NCBI GenBank assembly: GCA_023426505.1
Contig: JAFAAP010000089.1
Location: 1-55,941, forward strand
Direction of reading: 5' to 3'
Source: Pseudomonadota bacterium
GTDB lineage: Bacteria > Pseudomonadota > Alphaproteobacteria > Rhizobiales > Beijerinckiaceae
Length of the DNA: 55,941 bases
The notes beneath the pieces are model-generated. The model had not been told where the DNA came from. It saw only the letters and a list, made by a program, of their open reading frames with translations, and made no database searches. Of this stretch, positions 1-8,642 are shown piece by piece (position 1 is the first letter of the stretch; each line of letters starts with the position of its first letter). The translations under genes were made by a program, and so were the position numbers.

Positions 1-417
1 TTGTGCCTCGAGTGCTTCAACGAAGCCTAAACACGTCCCTTTTCCCCTAGGACTTAGCGTTTCCAGCCCCCTTGGCCGGAAACCACCAAATCACGACCGG
101 GGTGCCCCCGTCGCTGAAGCCACATTACCTAGCGATGAGGTCTGATCAAGCGCGCTGGAGGGGTTTGGTCCTTGTAGACGACGGATCTTGGACTCACTGT
201 GGCCAAATTCCAACACTTTGGGTCGGCGAGGGACCTACACCTTAAGATGTTGTTAATAGACTGGAGAGCTTTGCGCCCCGTCACTTCATTTAGACATGAG
301 GGAATCGCACTTCGCTCCGGGATGATGAAGTCTGTCTGGCGCGGATCGGTGCACCGACTTCTAGGAAGTTGCGTCAGAGGCCTCAGGTGTCTATCAGCAT
401 TTCACTGAGGCTGGGAT
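1..417. other. gene-free stretch at left edge
   Basis: I see no convincing gene. The only open frame of note (199-408, plus) has an atypical composition, no ribosome binding site and no recognisable motif. The base composition is more AT-rich than the backbone on the right, in keeping with accessory DNA. Confidence 0.5.
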
Positions 418-1056
418 TTACCCGTCCAGTTTTGCTTCGGCTCGCTTTGCAATCTTGGCTATCGTGGCACGACTACAGCCCGTAGCAGCCTGTATCTGCG
501 ACCATGACGAGCGAGCCTTGAGCATCGCCGCGATACCGGCATTGCGAGCGGTGTCCTCTTTCCGGCCTTTGTAGAGGCCTTGGGCCTTGGCTTTAGCCTG
601 CCCCTGTTCCTGGCGACGGCGACGATCCTCGTAGTCCTTGCGGGCCACAGCGGCCAGCATGTCCAGCAGCATGCCGTTGACGGCATCAAACATCCGGGCC
701 GTGAAGTCATCGGTGTTGGTGGTCGCCATCATCCACGACGTGGGGAGGTCCAGCGCCACAACGCGAACGTGACGTGCGGCCAGTTCCGCCTTCAGCTTCG
801 CCCAATCTGAGGCGGTGAGACGCGATAGACGGTCCACCTGTTCGATCAAGAGCACGTCACCGGGCCGTGCGTCGGACAGCAGCCGGAAGAGTTCGGGCCG
901 TGCCAGCTTCGCACCACTCTCGTTCTCGACATAGAAAGCCGCAATGTGCAGGCCGTGTTCAGCGGCGAAGGCCTCCAGTTGCTGCCGAGCCCGGCTTGCA
1001 TCCTGGTCATTGGTAGAAGCCCGAAGATATGCCCGGACGAACATCTGAAACACCAT
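418..1056 (-). CDS. serine recombinase (resolvase/invertase family)
   Basis: A site-specific recombinase of the small serine resolvase/invertase class, cutting and rejoining DNA through a 5'-phosphoserine intermediate. The N-terminal catalytic domain (about residues 6-140) has the nucleophile segment YLRASTNDQ with Ser14 and the helix motif IEQVDRLSRL with its conserved arginine. A basic linker rich in Arg/Gln/Lys (about 143-165) leads to a C-terminal helix-turn-helix (about 170-205, SWSQIQAATGCSRATIAKI) like that of Hin/Tn3 resolvases. At 212 residues it has normal length for the family. Met5 is an alternative start; neither Met has a strong Shine-Dalgarno. It stands alone in a gene-poor stretch, with no transposase or invertible segment that I recognise beside it. 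Confidence 0.9.
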   Translation of the reverse strand: MVFQMFVRAYLRASTNDQDASRARQQLEAFAAEHGLHIAAFYVENESGAKLARPELFRLLSDARPGDVLLIEQVDRLSRLTASDWAKLKAELAARHVRVVALDLPTSWMMATTNTDDFTARMFDAVNGMLLDMLAAVARKDYEDRRRRQEQGQAKAKAQGLYKGRKEDTARNAGIAAMLKARSSWSQIQAATGCSRATIAKIAKRAEAKLDG

Positions 1057-2060
1057 AGGTTCAGTTAAGATGGTTCACATGCTACCGGTTTACTATGAAC
1101 GGTCAAGAAGTATTTCTTGAACCAGTCCATCGATGGTGTGGAAAAGGGATACCCAAGTTGAACCAGAACACCAGGCTTGCCGATGCTCTTGACGCATGGG
1201 GAGTGCAGAGCATTGGAACAGGCCATAACCGAGAGGTCACAGCGGTGTTTTGCAACGGGTTGCAAACAATTGGCATCGGCTTCTGTTCGCGTGTCACAGA
1301 ACTCCGGTAGGACCGGCCGTCTCCGTTCCACTGCAATCCTAGACCTGCCAAGCTTGGCCGTTCCAGCTATTATCGGCCACTCTTCTAGAACACGCATGCT
1401 GGAGCAGTGGAACGTTCTGAATGGGCAGGGTCCAATGGAACGATGGCTCAGTAAGGAGAGACTGCTATTGAGATTGAAGCCGACCTATAGATGGCGCGAT
1501 TAAAAGGCCGCCCCTGACCCAACACGGCTCTTTGATCTTGCCGAAGCATCTGGCTCAGGCTCGTCACTTTATCCTGCACTGCGTCACTTCATCGGCGAGC
1601 ACAAAGCAGAACTCATCACCGCACCTCGCCAGCTGTGGACGTCAGAGGACTGAAGGAGAGGAAAGAGGCCTATGAGCCACTTGAGCTCAGCCCGACCTAG
1701 ACGGCTTAGCCACACATGATCGTACCATGCACAGGTCAAGACCTGCCTGCCCCACTCGGCCTTCCGCCAGACGGACCGTCATAGCCAGTGCGGAATAATC
1801 CCTAGGGCATTCCCGACTGGCCCTCAGCCTGGCTGCCCGGTAATCCAGGGCAATCACAGGCCGGAGAGCAGCCTGAAGTTTAGGGAAGGGCTGCCCACCG
1901 AGGCAGCGACAGCGGGGGTGTGCACGGATGAACTGCCACCCCGGCTTCCGGCCCACACGGACACAGTCGCCCTCTTCGACCTGCCGCGTCCGACGCAGGT
2001 TGGCAGCTTTCCAGCGGCTCTATCCTAACGCCGTGGACCCTCATGAGGTCTGTCACAGCC
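1057..2060. other. about 1 kb without a supportable gene
   Basis: Several short overlapping open frames occur on both strands, but none has a ribosome binding site, domain motif or consistent codon use. One open stretch on the plus strand (about 1504-1653, ending TSED-stop) reads like a protein C-terminus but has no start codon and may be a decayed remnant. I see no RNA gene or clear repeat. Confidence 0.4.
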
Positions 2061-2291
2061 ATGCCGCTCTACTACCTCCACATCCGGACCAGAGGTAAGC
2101 TTGAGGTCGATCCAGACGGCATCGAGGTCCCAGACCTTGACGCCGCCCGTGCAGAAGCCCGGAGAGTGGCGCGGGAACTCGTGGTGGAAGTGCCGGACCT
2201 TAGGTGCGATACAGTCATCGAGATCACCGACGAAGCCGGACAGGTGGTGGAGTCCGTCGGAAGCTCGGGCGCAGCGCAGCCAAAGCCTTGA
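2061..2291 (+). CDS. DUF6894 family small protein
   Basis: A 76-residue protein with the hallmarks of the DUF6894 family that is multiplied in Methylobacteriaceae and Bradyrhizobiaceae: it starts MPLYYLHIR, continues DPDGIEVPDLDAARAEA in the middle, and ends with a short beta strand carrying an IEITDEAG motif. The internal ATG at 2061 was chosen because the family begins exactly there; an upstream ATG at 2043 would add six residues. The function of the family is unknown. Copies often sit beside stress and signalling genes. It converges on the PAS/LuxR regulator, with about 60 bases between the stops. Confidence 0.75.
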   Translation: MPLYYLHIRTRGKLEVDPDGIEVPDLDAARAEARRVARELVVEVPDLRCDTVIEITDEAGQVVESVGSSGAAQPKP

Positions 2292-2348
2292 GGAGTGAGA
2301 GAGCCGGACGGTCCTCCTGCATCCGCCGTGCCTTAGCGGGCAGCAGGA

Positions 2349-4697
2349 TCACCCGTCCGCAGGGCCGGTCTGCAGGCCGGCCGCCATGGCAATCTGCACC
2401 AGTTCGGGCAGACTGTGCGCCCCGAGCCGCTCCATGATCCGGGCCCGGTGTGCCTCGACCGTGCGCGGGCTGATGCCGAGGTCTCGTGCAATCGTCTTGT
2501 TCGTGCCGCCGGCAAGGAGCCCGTCCAGCACCTCCCGCTCGCGCGTGGACAGAGCCGCAATGCGCGCCTTGGCCATCTCCGCGGCCTGATCCCGTTCGGT
2601 TAGATCCCGGATCGACGCGAGGGCGGTCGCCACCGCCTCCAGGAGTTGCTCCGGCCGATAGGGGACCGTGAGGAAGTCGGATGCTCCTGCCTTCATCGCC
2701 TGCACCCCGATGGCCACCTCGCCATGGGCGGCGCCAATCACGATCACCGGCAGACCGAGCCGCCGTGCCTTGAGCTCCCGCGGGATCGTCAGCTCCCCGG
2801 CCGCAGGTGTCCGGGTGTCGAGCACCACGCAGCCGGGCACCAGCACCGATGCCACCTCCAGGAAACTGCGGGCGCTGTCGAACACCTTGACCTGATAACC
2901 GGCGCCCTGAAGCAGCACCGCCAGGTCGCGCAGTGAGGCGTCGTGGCCATCCACCACATAGATCATCGAGCCGTCATGCTGGGTGATGTCCTGGGCGATG
3001 CCTGCCACCCGCACCACCTGCCCGAGCTCGTCCCGGATCGGAAACGCGGTGTTCTGGACCCAGCGCACCGCTCCGTCCGGCCGCAGGATCCGGTACTCCC
3101 AGATCACTGCCTCGCCCTTCTCCCGGATCTTGTGGAGCGTGGTGAGCGCCGCCTCCCGGTCAGCAGGATGAAGCGTGGCGGTCCACTGGTCGAAGTTGCG
3201 CGGCGCCGCCTCGGGCCTCTCGCCCCAGACCTGCTGAAACGAGGGGCTCAGGAACTCCAGCTCCATCGTCCCGACGTCAACGGTCCAGAACACCGCCGTG
3301 GAGTGCTCGGCAAAGCGCCGGAAGCGCTCCTCGCTCTGGCGCAGCGCCTCCTCGGCCCGCTTGTGGTCGTCAATGTCGGTGAAGGTGCCGATCCAGCGCA
3401 CCACCTGGCCTTGCTCATCGCGCACTGGCACCGCGCGGCTCAGATGCCAGCGATATGTCCCATCGGCGCGCCGGAGGCGGTACTCGAACTCAATGGCGGT
3501 GCCAGTCCGGATCGCCTCTGCCCGAGCTGGCAGAATGCGAGGACGGTCCTCGGGATGGACCGCCCTTTGCCAGCCTTCAGAGTAGCCTTGCTCGTCGGGT
3601 AAGCCCGTGTAAGCAAACCAACGCGAGTTGAAGAAGTCGATCCGACCCTCGGCATCGGCCGACCACACGATCTGGGGCACTGCCTCGGAGAGCTGACGGT
3701 AGCGCTCCTCACTCTGCCGCAGGGTGGTCTCGGCCCGGGCCCGCAGTACCGCTGTCCAAGTGCGCTCGGCGACCTCCTCGGCCAGCCGCACCTCGTCCTC
3801 GCGCCAGTGACGCGGCTCGGCCTGATGGATGTACAGTGACGCGAGCCAGCGGCCGTTGCGGACGAGCGGCACGATGATGGTGGCTGGCTTGCCGGTGCGG
3901 ACGAACTCCGCCGCGACGGTTTCCTCTGTGGTGCGGGGATCGGCTGATACATCGTTCACACAAACCGTGTGGCCCGCCCGCAGCTCTTCGATGATGGGCC
4001 GGCCAAAGGCCAGGAGGCGGTACTGACCGGCAAAGGTAGCGGTTGCGTCGGCGCTCCAGTCGCGTTCGACCGTCAGGAACTCGCCCGTGTCGTCGATCTC
4101 GCCGTAGCCGACCCGGGTGGCGCCAAGCTGCCGGCCGAGCATCGCCGCGGCGGTGGCCATGACCTCGTGCGGGTCCGCTAGATCCCGCAGGCGCCGCTTG
4201 AGCTCGAGCAGAAAGCGAAGGCGGCGCTCGGTCAGAACCCGAACGGTGGTCTCCTGCACGATGACCAACAGCCCCTGGATGGCACCGGCTTCATCGCGGA
4301 TTGGGCTGTAGGAGAGCGTCCACCAGGTCTCCTCGGGATAGCCGTAGCGCTCCAGGGTGAGCGGCAGGTCCTCGAAGTAGCTCGCCTCGCCCTGAAGAGC
4401 ACGCGCGGCCACTGGACCCATGATGTCCCAGACCTCAGGCCAGATCTGGTGCGCGGGCTGTCCCAGAGCCTCCGGCTTGGATCCGAGGAGCGGACGAAAG
4501 GCATCGTTGTAGAAGCTGATGAGCTCCGGCCCCCATGCAAGATAGATCGGGAACTGGGATTGGAGCATGAGGCCGAGAGCCAGGCGCAACGTCTGAGGCC
4601 ATGTCTCGACGGGGCCGAGCGGTGAGGCCGACCAGTCACACTCCTGGATGCGAGCCCCCGTTGAGCCCGCGCCGATCAGGAAGGTGGAAGCGTGCAC
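2349..4697 (-). CDS. PAS-GAF-PAS-PAS-REC-LuxR regulator lacking a kinase core
   Basis: A multi-sensor protein ending in a DNA-binding domain. Domains in order: a first PAS-like domain (about 40-150), GAF (165-318), PAS (330-445), PAS (452-572), a FixJ-like receiver (578-692) and a LuxR-type helix-turn-helix (714-775; STREREVLDGLLAGGTNKTIA). There is no HisKA or HATPase domain, so it is not a hybrid kinase. The receiver keeps the phosphoacceptor Asp627 in CVVLDTRTP, but the usual Lys before the conserved Pro is Val678 (DFLTVPY) and the acidic pair is reduced to VVDGHDA. It starts with GTG, preceded by GGGAGG at five bases. The sensors may act directly on DNA binding by proximity. It probably shares a transcript with the 72-residue gene 50 bases upstream. 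No ligand can be named. Confidence 0.88.
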   Translation of the reverse strand: MHASTFLIGAGSTGARIQECDWSASPLGPVETWPQTLRLALGLMLQSQFPIYLAWGPELISFYNDAFRPLLGSKPEALGQPAHQIWPEVWDIMGPVAARALQGEASYFEDLPLTLERYGYPEETWWTLSYSPIRDEAGAIQGLLVIVQETTVRVLTERRLRFLLELKRRLRDLADPHEVMATAAAMLGRQLGATRVGYGEIDDTGEFLTVERDWSADATATFAGQYRLLAFGRPIIEELRAGHTVCVNDVSADPRTTEETVAAEFVRTGKPATIIVPLVRNGRWLASLYIHQAEPRHWREDEVRLAEEVAERTWTAVLRARAETTLRQSEERYRQLSEAVPQIVWSADAEGRIDFFNSRWFAYTGLPDEQGYSEGWQRAVHPEDRPRILPARAEAIRTGTAIEFEYRLRRADGTYRWHLSRAVPVRDEQGQVVRWIGTFTDIDDHKRAEEALRQSEERFRRFAEHSTAVFWTVDVGTMELEFLSPSFQQVWGERPEAAPRNFDQWTATLHPADREAALTTLHKIREKGEAVIWEYRILRPDGAVRWVQNTAFPIRDELGQVVRVAGIAQDITQHDGSMIYVVDGHDASLRDLAVLLQGAGYQVKVFDSARSFLEVASVLVPGCVVLDTRTPAAGELTIPRELKARRLGLPVIVIGAAHGEVAIGVQAMKAGASDFLTVPYRPEQLLEAVATALASIRDLTERDQAAEMAKARIAALSTREREVLDGLLAGGTNKTIARDLGISPRTVEAHRARIMERLGAHSLPELVQIAMAAGLQTGPADG

Positions 4698-4747
4698 CGG
4701 AGCCTCCCGTTGTCTGCTGCCGGAGCAATCGCCAGGGCAGGATAGGT

Positions 4748-4966
4748 CTATTCTGCAGGGGCAGATCGACCTTCATGTGTTGCCTGAAGCTGGTAGAGCG
4801 CCTTTCGGTATTTATCGGCCCGGAGTAGCGCGTCCCCGGCTCGGCGCTCATGGAACAGGCGCTGAAACTCCGTGTAGGCCCGCTTTGCCAATGCGATGTG
4901 GTGCTCTGCCGCCTGCTCAGAGGTAAAGATCAGAGCCTGTAGGTCTTGGCGCGTGTGTACAACCAT
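4748..4966 (-). CDS. small hypothetical protein
   Basis: A 72-residue soluble helical protein (LIFTSEQAAEHHIALAKRAY and LLRADKYRKALYQLQ segments), with no signal peptide and no cysteine. I do not recognise a family. The ATG is preceded by GGAGC about nine bases upstream, and the gene ends 50 bases before the PAS/LuxR regulator on the same strand, so the two are probably co-transcribed. Real coding is likely but not certain. Confidence 0.55.
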   Translation of the reverse strand: MVVHTRQDLQALIFTSEQAAEHHIALAKRAYTEFQRLFHERRAGDALLRADKYRKALYQLQATHEGRSAPAE

Positions 4967-5352
4967 CGTGCTTGGCTCCGTGGAGCTGGGTCGTCTGGCC
5001 CAGAGAACGGTCTTTCACAACACTTGGGAGTGATTGTACCAGCTTTGGTCGCAGAGGGCAGGGCTGGACTGCGCTGGCTGCCCAGGCTTGGCTATTCCTC
5101 CGCCGAACCTGATGCCGATGGCCAAACCGGCTGTGGTGCAAAGGTCCAATGTTGGCATATCCCGGGAATGAGCCGAATGCCTGTTCAAGCAGGGAACAGC
5201 GGACGTTCCTGAAAGGCAGCAGATTTCCTAGGTTGACCTAGGCGGTCCATCTTATTCGAATATGCTCCCCGTAGCGATTGACGCTGACTTCGCGAAGATT
5301 GGCCGGATGTAAAATTACCGTGCACACTCAGATCGGCGAATGAGGAACGAGT

Positions 5353-6354
5353 ATGCAAGTACAAAACGAGCTGCAATCCCCCACACCTGCTCCGGTGCTG
5401 CTACCAACCTATAACGATGTGGTTGCGGCGGCTGAGCGCATCGCGGGGATCGCTCACCGCACTCCGGTCCTCACCTCTCGCACCGCCGATGCCCGGACCG
5501 GCGCGACGCTCTTCTTTAAGGCCGAGAACCTGCAACGAGCCGGAGCCTTTAAGTTCCGCGGCGCCTATAATGCGATTGCGCGGCTTTCCGCCGAAGCCAA
5601 GCGGCGCGGAGTGGTGGCATTCTCGTCGGGCAATCATGCCCAGGCCATCGCCTATGCAGGTCAGTTGCAGGGTGTGCCAACCGTCATCGTCATGCCACAG
5701 GATGCCCCAGCGATGAAGGTGGCGGCGACCGAAGGCTATGGCGGAGAGGTCGTCCCGTATGATCGCTACACCGATGACCGCGAGGCAATCGGGAGGCAAT
5801 TGTCGGCCGAGCGGGGCCTGACTCTTATTCCTCCTTACGACCACGAGGACGTGATTGCCGGTCAGGGTACGGCCGCGAAGGAACTGATTGAGGAGGTCGG
5901 CCCCCTGGATGCCCTCATTGTGCCTCTTGGTGGTGGCGGATTACTTGCCGGATCGGCACTGGCGGCCAAGGCGCTCTCCCCAGACTGCCGGATCTTTGGT
6001 GTCGAGCCCGAGGCCGGCAATGACGGTCAGCAATCCTTCAGAACAGGTTCAATCGTGCGGATCCCGGTTCCAGCCACCATTGCCGATGGGGCGCAGACGA
6101 CCTATCTCGGCCAGAGGACCTTCCCGATCATCCGCGCTTGGGCTGAGGATATCGTGACCGTGTCGGATGCCATGCTGGTGGAGGCCATGCGCTTCTTTGT
6201 CGAACGGATGAAGATCGTGGTGGAGCCTACCGGCTGTCTGGCCGCCGCGGCCGCCCTGAACGGGATGGTTCGTTGTCCCGGGCAACGGGTCGGCATCATC
6301 ATCAGCGGTGGCAACGTGGACCCGAGGGTCTTGGCAGGCTTCTTGGCAAACTGA
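5353..6354 (+). CDS. threonine/serine dehydratase (PLP-dependent)
   Basis: A fold-type II pyridoxal-phosphate enzyme that deaminates L-threonine (or L-serine) to the 2-oxoacid, or a close relative such as serine racemase. The Schiff-base lysine is Lys68 in GAFKFRGA. The SSGNHAQA loop that holds substrate and the glycine-rich phosphate-binding loop LGGGGLLAG (about residue 196) are present, and the C-terminus has the typical ISGGNVDP. At 333 residues it has only the catalytic domain and lacks the ACT-like regulatory domain of biosynthetic IlvA, so it resembles the catabolic or short type. GAGGAAC six bases before the ATG is a good ribosome binding site. It is a single gene with no pathway partners beside it. 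Confidence 0.9.
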   Translation: MQVQNELQSPTPAPVLLPTYNDVVAAAERIAGIAHRTPVLTSRTADARTGATLFFKAENLQRAGAFKFRGAYNAIARLSAEAKRRGVVAFSSGNHAQAIAYAGQLQGVPTVIVMPQDAPAMKVAATEGYGGEVVPYDRYTDDREAIGRQLSAERGLTLIPPYDHEDVIAGQGTAAKELIEEVGPLDALIVPLGGGGLLAGSALAAKALSPDCRIFGVEPEAGNDGQQSFRTGSIVRIPVPATIADGAQTTYLGQRTFPIIRAWAEDIVTVSDAMLVEAMRFFVERMKIVVEPTGCLAAAAALNGMVRCPGQRVGIIISGGNVDPRVLAGFLAN

Positions 6355-6715
6355 ATGGCTGGTTTAACGCCATCACAACACAGCCATGGTCGAGAAGCTG
6401 ATGCCCGTCTTAGACACTTGCGTGGAATCAGCTCTCCTCTTTGCCGCACCGCATTTTGTGACGCTGAGCCGGATCCCCACCGGGCGCGTGGTCGAGGTCG
6501 GGACTCAGGTGACGGTCTGAATTGGCTCTTGGCCTGTGATTGCTAAGAGCACCCCAAATGTCTCGAAATGGCACTCCTGAGACCTAAGCTCGAAGGCAGC
6601 AATCCTCATCGAACCGGACGTTCCAAACGCGCAGGGAATCACAGTTCCTGACCCACTCCAGACCTCCCGCATTCCGCAGCCATGTCAATTAACCGGCGTG
6701 TTCACCTGCCGCGGA
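6355..6715. other. intergenic region, possible tiny ORF
   Basis: There is no recognised gene. A 44-codon open frame on the plus strand (6386-6520, starting MVEKLMPVL, ending GTQVTV) has plausible codon use but no ribosome binding site and no known family; it may be a remnant. The downstream barrel gene ends at the right border of this stretch. I see no clear hairpin terminator. Confidence 0.3.
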
Positions 6716-7642
6716 TCAGAACCGTGCGCTGAGGCCGAGCACGGGTCCGTGCTGGAGCATGTCGAACTCATAGCGCTGCCGGCCCTCGCCCTGGACATAG
6801 TCGACATACAGGGCCCGGTAGCCGACTACGCCCGAGAAGGTGATGCCCTGATAGGTGCCGAACTCGAACCCGTAGGCGCCAATGGCCTGCCAGGAGACGT
6901 CGCTGCCGACCCCGAAGCCGCCGATGTCACCGCGCAGCCAGAGTTCGTGTCCCGGCGCCACGGTGCAGCGCAACCGTGCGCCGAGCATGGGGTCGAGCCA
7001 GTCGACGGACCCGGAGCGGGCAAAGGCCCGGGCTCCTGCGACCTCGAGGTCGGCGATCCCTATGGTCCGATCGACCTCGAACGAGAGGTCCGCCTCCTGG
7101 TACCAGTAACGGGCGCCGCCGAGGACGTCGAAGGCGAGCGCACCGAAGCGGGCGACCTCGTATGCCGCCCCGACCTCCGCGATGGCCATTTGGATGTCCA
7201 GGCCGAGGGCCCGACCGACGGTTGTCGTGACGCCCGGCGCGGGCGTGCGCGTCCTGACGTCATTGCGTTCGAAGCCGATGCTGCTCCAGACTACGTTGCC
7301 CATCAGGGCCAATGGGCCGTTGCGAGCCTCGACATCGCCCATCAGGCCCACAAGCGTGTCGCTCTTCTCGACGATGTCCGCGAAGCTCGCATCGACCTTT
7401 ACGGAGCGTCCGCGCACTGTCTGGGTCCCATTCAATGCCGTGAGCCAGCCATAGGGTGTGAAGCGGTAGCTCCAGGAGGGCAGGGACGGCAGAGCCTCCA
7501 CGACGAGCATGCGAGTGGCGGGCACGTCGGTCGCAACTGCCGCACCACCCGTTCCGGCAAGAAGTCCGAACGACAGTACGACATGGCCGAAAAAGCGTCG
7601 CAACCGCATGTCCGGCGGCCTGCTTCGATCAGATCGTTTCAT
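6716..7642 (-). CDS. outer membrane beta-barrel protein (paralogue 1)
   Basis: A 308-residue exported protein. A cationic N-terminus and hydrophobic stretch (VVLSFGLLAGTGGAAVA) form a signal peptide likely cleaved after AVA or nearby. The mature part is an alternating amphipathic beta pattern with many Gly/Tyr/Trp turns (YRFTPYGWLTALNG, GGARYWYQEADL, GVVGYRALYVDY) and ends SARF with a terminal Phe, as expected of an Omp85-assembled barrel. The ATG at 7642 is preceded by GGGGAGG at five bases, so it was preferred over a longer start. It is closely similar along its length to the barrel gene at 12713-13644. The substrate is unknown; neighbours are other exported proteins. Confidence 0.85.
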   Translation of the reverse strand: MKRSDRSRPPDMRLRRFFGHVVLSFGLLAGTGGAAVATDVPATRMLVVEALPSLPSWSYRFTPYGWLTALNGTQTVRGRSVKVDASFADIVEKSDTLVGLMGDVEARNGPLALMGNVVWSSIGFERNDVRTRTPAPGVTTTVGRALGLDIQMAIAEVGAAYEVARFGALAFDVLGGARYWYQEADLSFEVDRTIGIADLEVAGARAFARSGSVDWLDPMLGARLRCTVAPGHELWLRGDIGGFGVGSDVSWQAIGAYGFEFGTYQGITFSGVVGYRALYVDYVQGEGRQRYEFDMLQHGPVLGLSARF

Positions 7643-7804
7643 CGGGACCTCCCCGCAATTCCACCGAGACATCTGAGCAGGTTGCGATCCGGGCGACGGC
7701 AGCCTTTGCAGCCACGACCTCCTGGGCGGGGTCCCGTGCAGCGCGTCGCTTGCCTGCCGATGCCGAGGTCTCGCGACCCCGGCACCTCCTGTTGGCGCTT
7801 AGGG

Positions 7805-8182
7805 CTACCTCACGGTAACCCTGTAGCTGAGCACGGATGTGCCAGGCTTCTCATCGATGCTCTGCCCCTTTGCGGTGATCGCGAAGGCATCGGGACCGCT
7901 GTAGCCCGGGGCGGGCGTGTAGGTCCACGTGTCCTTGTCGACCATGGTTAGGGTGCCATGCTGCGGCCGCTGGCTCACCTCCGAGCTGGCGAGCGTGCCT
8001 TGCGGGCTGATGTCGGACATGCATCCCTGCCCGGCCTGGACCTCGAAGGCGCCCTCCATGTTGGCTCCCATGATGGCCCGATTGCCGGCGATGTTGCACA
8101 TGCTCTGTGGAGCCTGGGCAAGGGCTGGGCTGGCACACAATAACGCCAACGGGAGCACTGCGATCGAAAACGACGTCTTCAT
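7805..8182 (-). CDS. secreted Ig/cadherin-like single-domain protein
   Basis: A 125-residue protein with a clean signal peptide (MKTSFSIAVLPLALLCASPALAQA, cleavage after ALA). The mature part contains two cysteines (SMCNI, QGCMSD) and ends in a beta-sandwich signature, TWTYTPAPGYSGPDAF, typical of Big_9/cadherin-like domains that usually occur in long tandem arrays; here one copy stands alone. GAGGAG six bases before the ATG supports the start. It lies between the barrel paralogue 1 and the four-cysteine small protein on the same strand. A periplasmic or surface-binding role is an inference. Confidence 0.75.
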   Translation of the reverse strand: MKTSFSIAVLPLALLCASPALAQAPQSMCNIAGNRAIMGANMEGAFEVQAGQGCMSDISPQGTLASSEVSQRPQHGTLTMVDKDTWTYTPAPGYSGPDAFAITAKGQSIDEKPGTSVLSYRVTVR

Positions 8183-8315
8183 GATGGTCTCCTCTCGATG
8201 ATCCTCAACACCCGGTCGAGGCTGCCCCCTGCACACGTTTTCTTGGCGGCCTTCGAGCGGCCGGCACCAAGCCCGGGCGGACGCGCCGGTCTCGGGCAGC
8301 CGCATCGAATTGGTG

Positions 8316-8600
8316 TCAGAAATCGTCCGACCCGTCCTTGCAGCGATAGCCGATGAAGCACTGCGGGTTGTTGGAGCTCGGAACCCAGGCCGGCTCGGGG
8401 AACTGGTCCACAGTGCATTCGGCGCCGCTCCTGACAAAGCGGGCGTAGGTGGAAGGCCCGGTGTCGAGGACGACCGCACCCTCCTTCAGCACGAGCTGGC
8501 GGTTGGCCCCGCAGGTCCGCTGCGACGTCGCCGGTCCAACCTGGGCCACGGCGGCCGACGCCGTTAACGCGAGCACGGACAATGTGAGCAGATATCTCAT
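8316..8600 (-). CDS. small secreted four-cysteine protein (paralogue 1)
   Basis: A 94-residue protein with a signal peptide (MRYLLTLSVLALTASAAVAQ). The mature 75 residues contain four cysteines (RTC, AEC, PQC, YRC), suggesting two disulfides, and end IGYRCKDGSDDF. The mature part matches the protein at 16047-16331 at about 65 of 75 positions, with an identical 26-residue C-terminus. GAGGAGG upstream of the ATG is a strong ribosome binding site. I do not recognise a named family. It lies 42 bases downstream of the DUF1254 gene end on the same strand and is likely in its transcript. Confidence 0.8.
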   Translation of the reverse strand: MRYLLTLSVLALTASAAVAQVGPATSQRTCGANRQLVLKEGAVVLDTGPSTYARFVRSGAECTVDQFPEPAWVPSSNNPQCFIGYRCKDGSDDF

Positions 8601-8642
8601 CGGTTCCTCCTCTGGGTTTGAACGACAGGCGTCGTCGCTTGG

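Noticed and set aside
199..408. 69-codon plus-strand open frame
   Set aside because: No ribosome binding site, unusual composition and no family pattern.
6698..7951. 417-codon plus-strand frame opposite barrel paralogue 1
   Set aside because: Mirror of a barrel coding sequence; the similar open frame opposite barrel paralogue 2 shows it is a composition effect.
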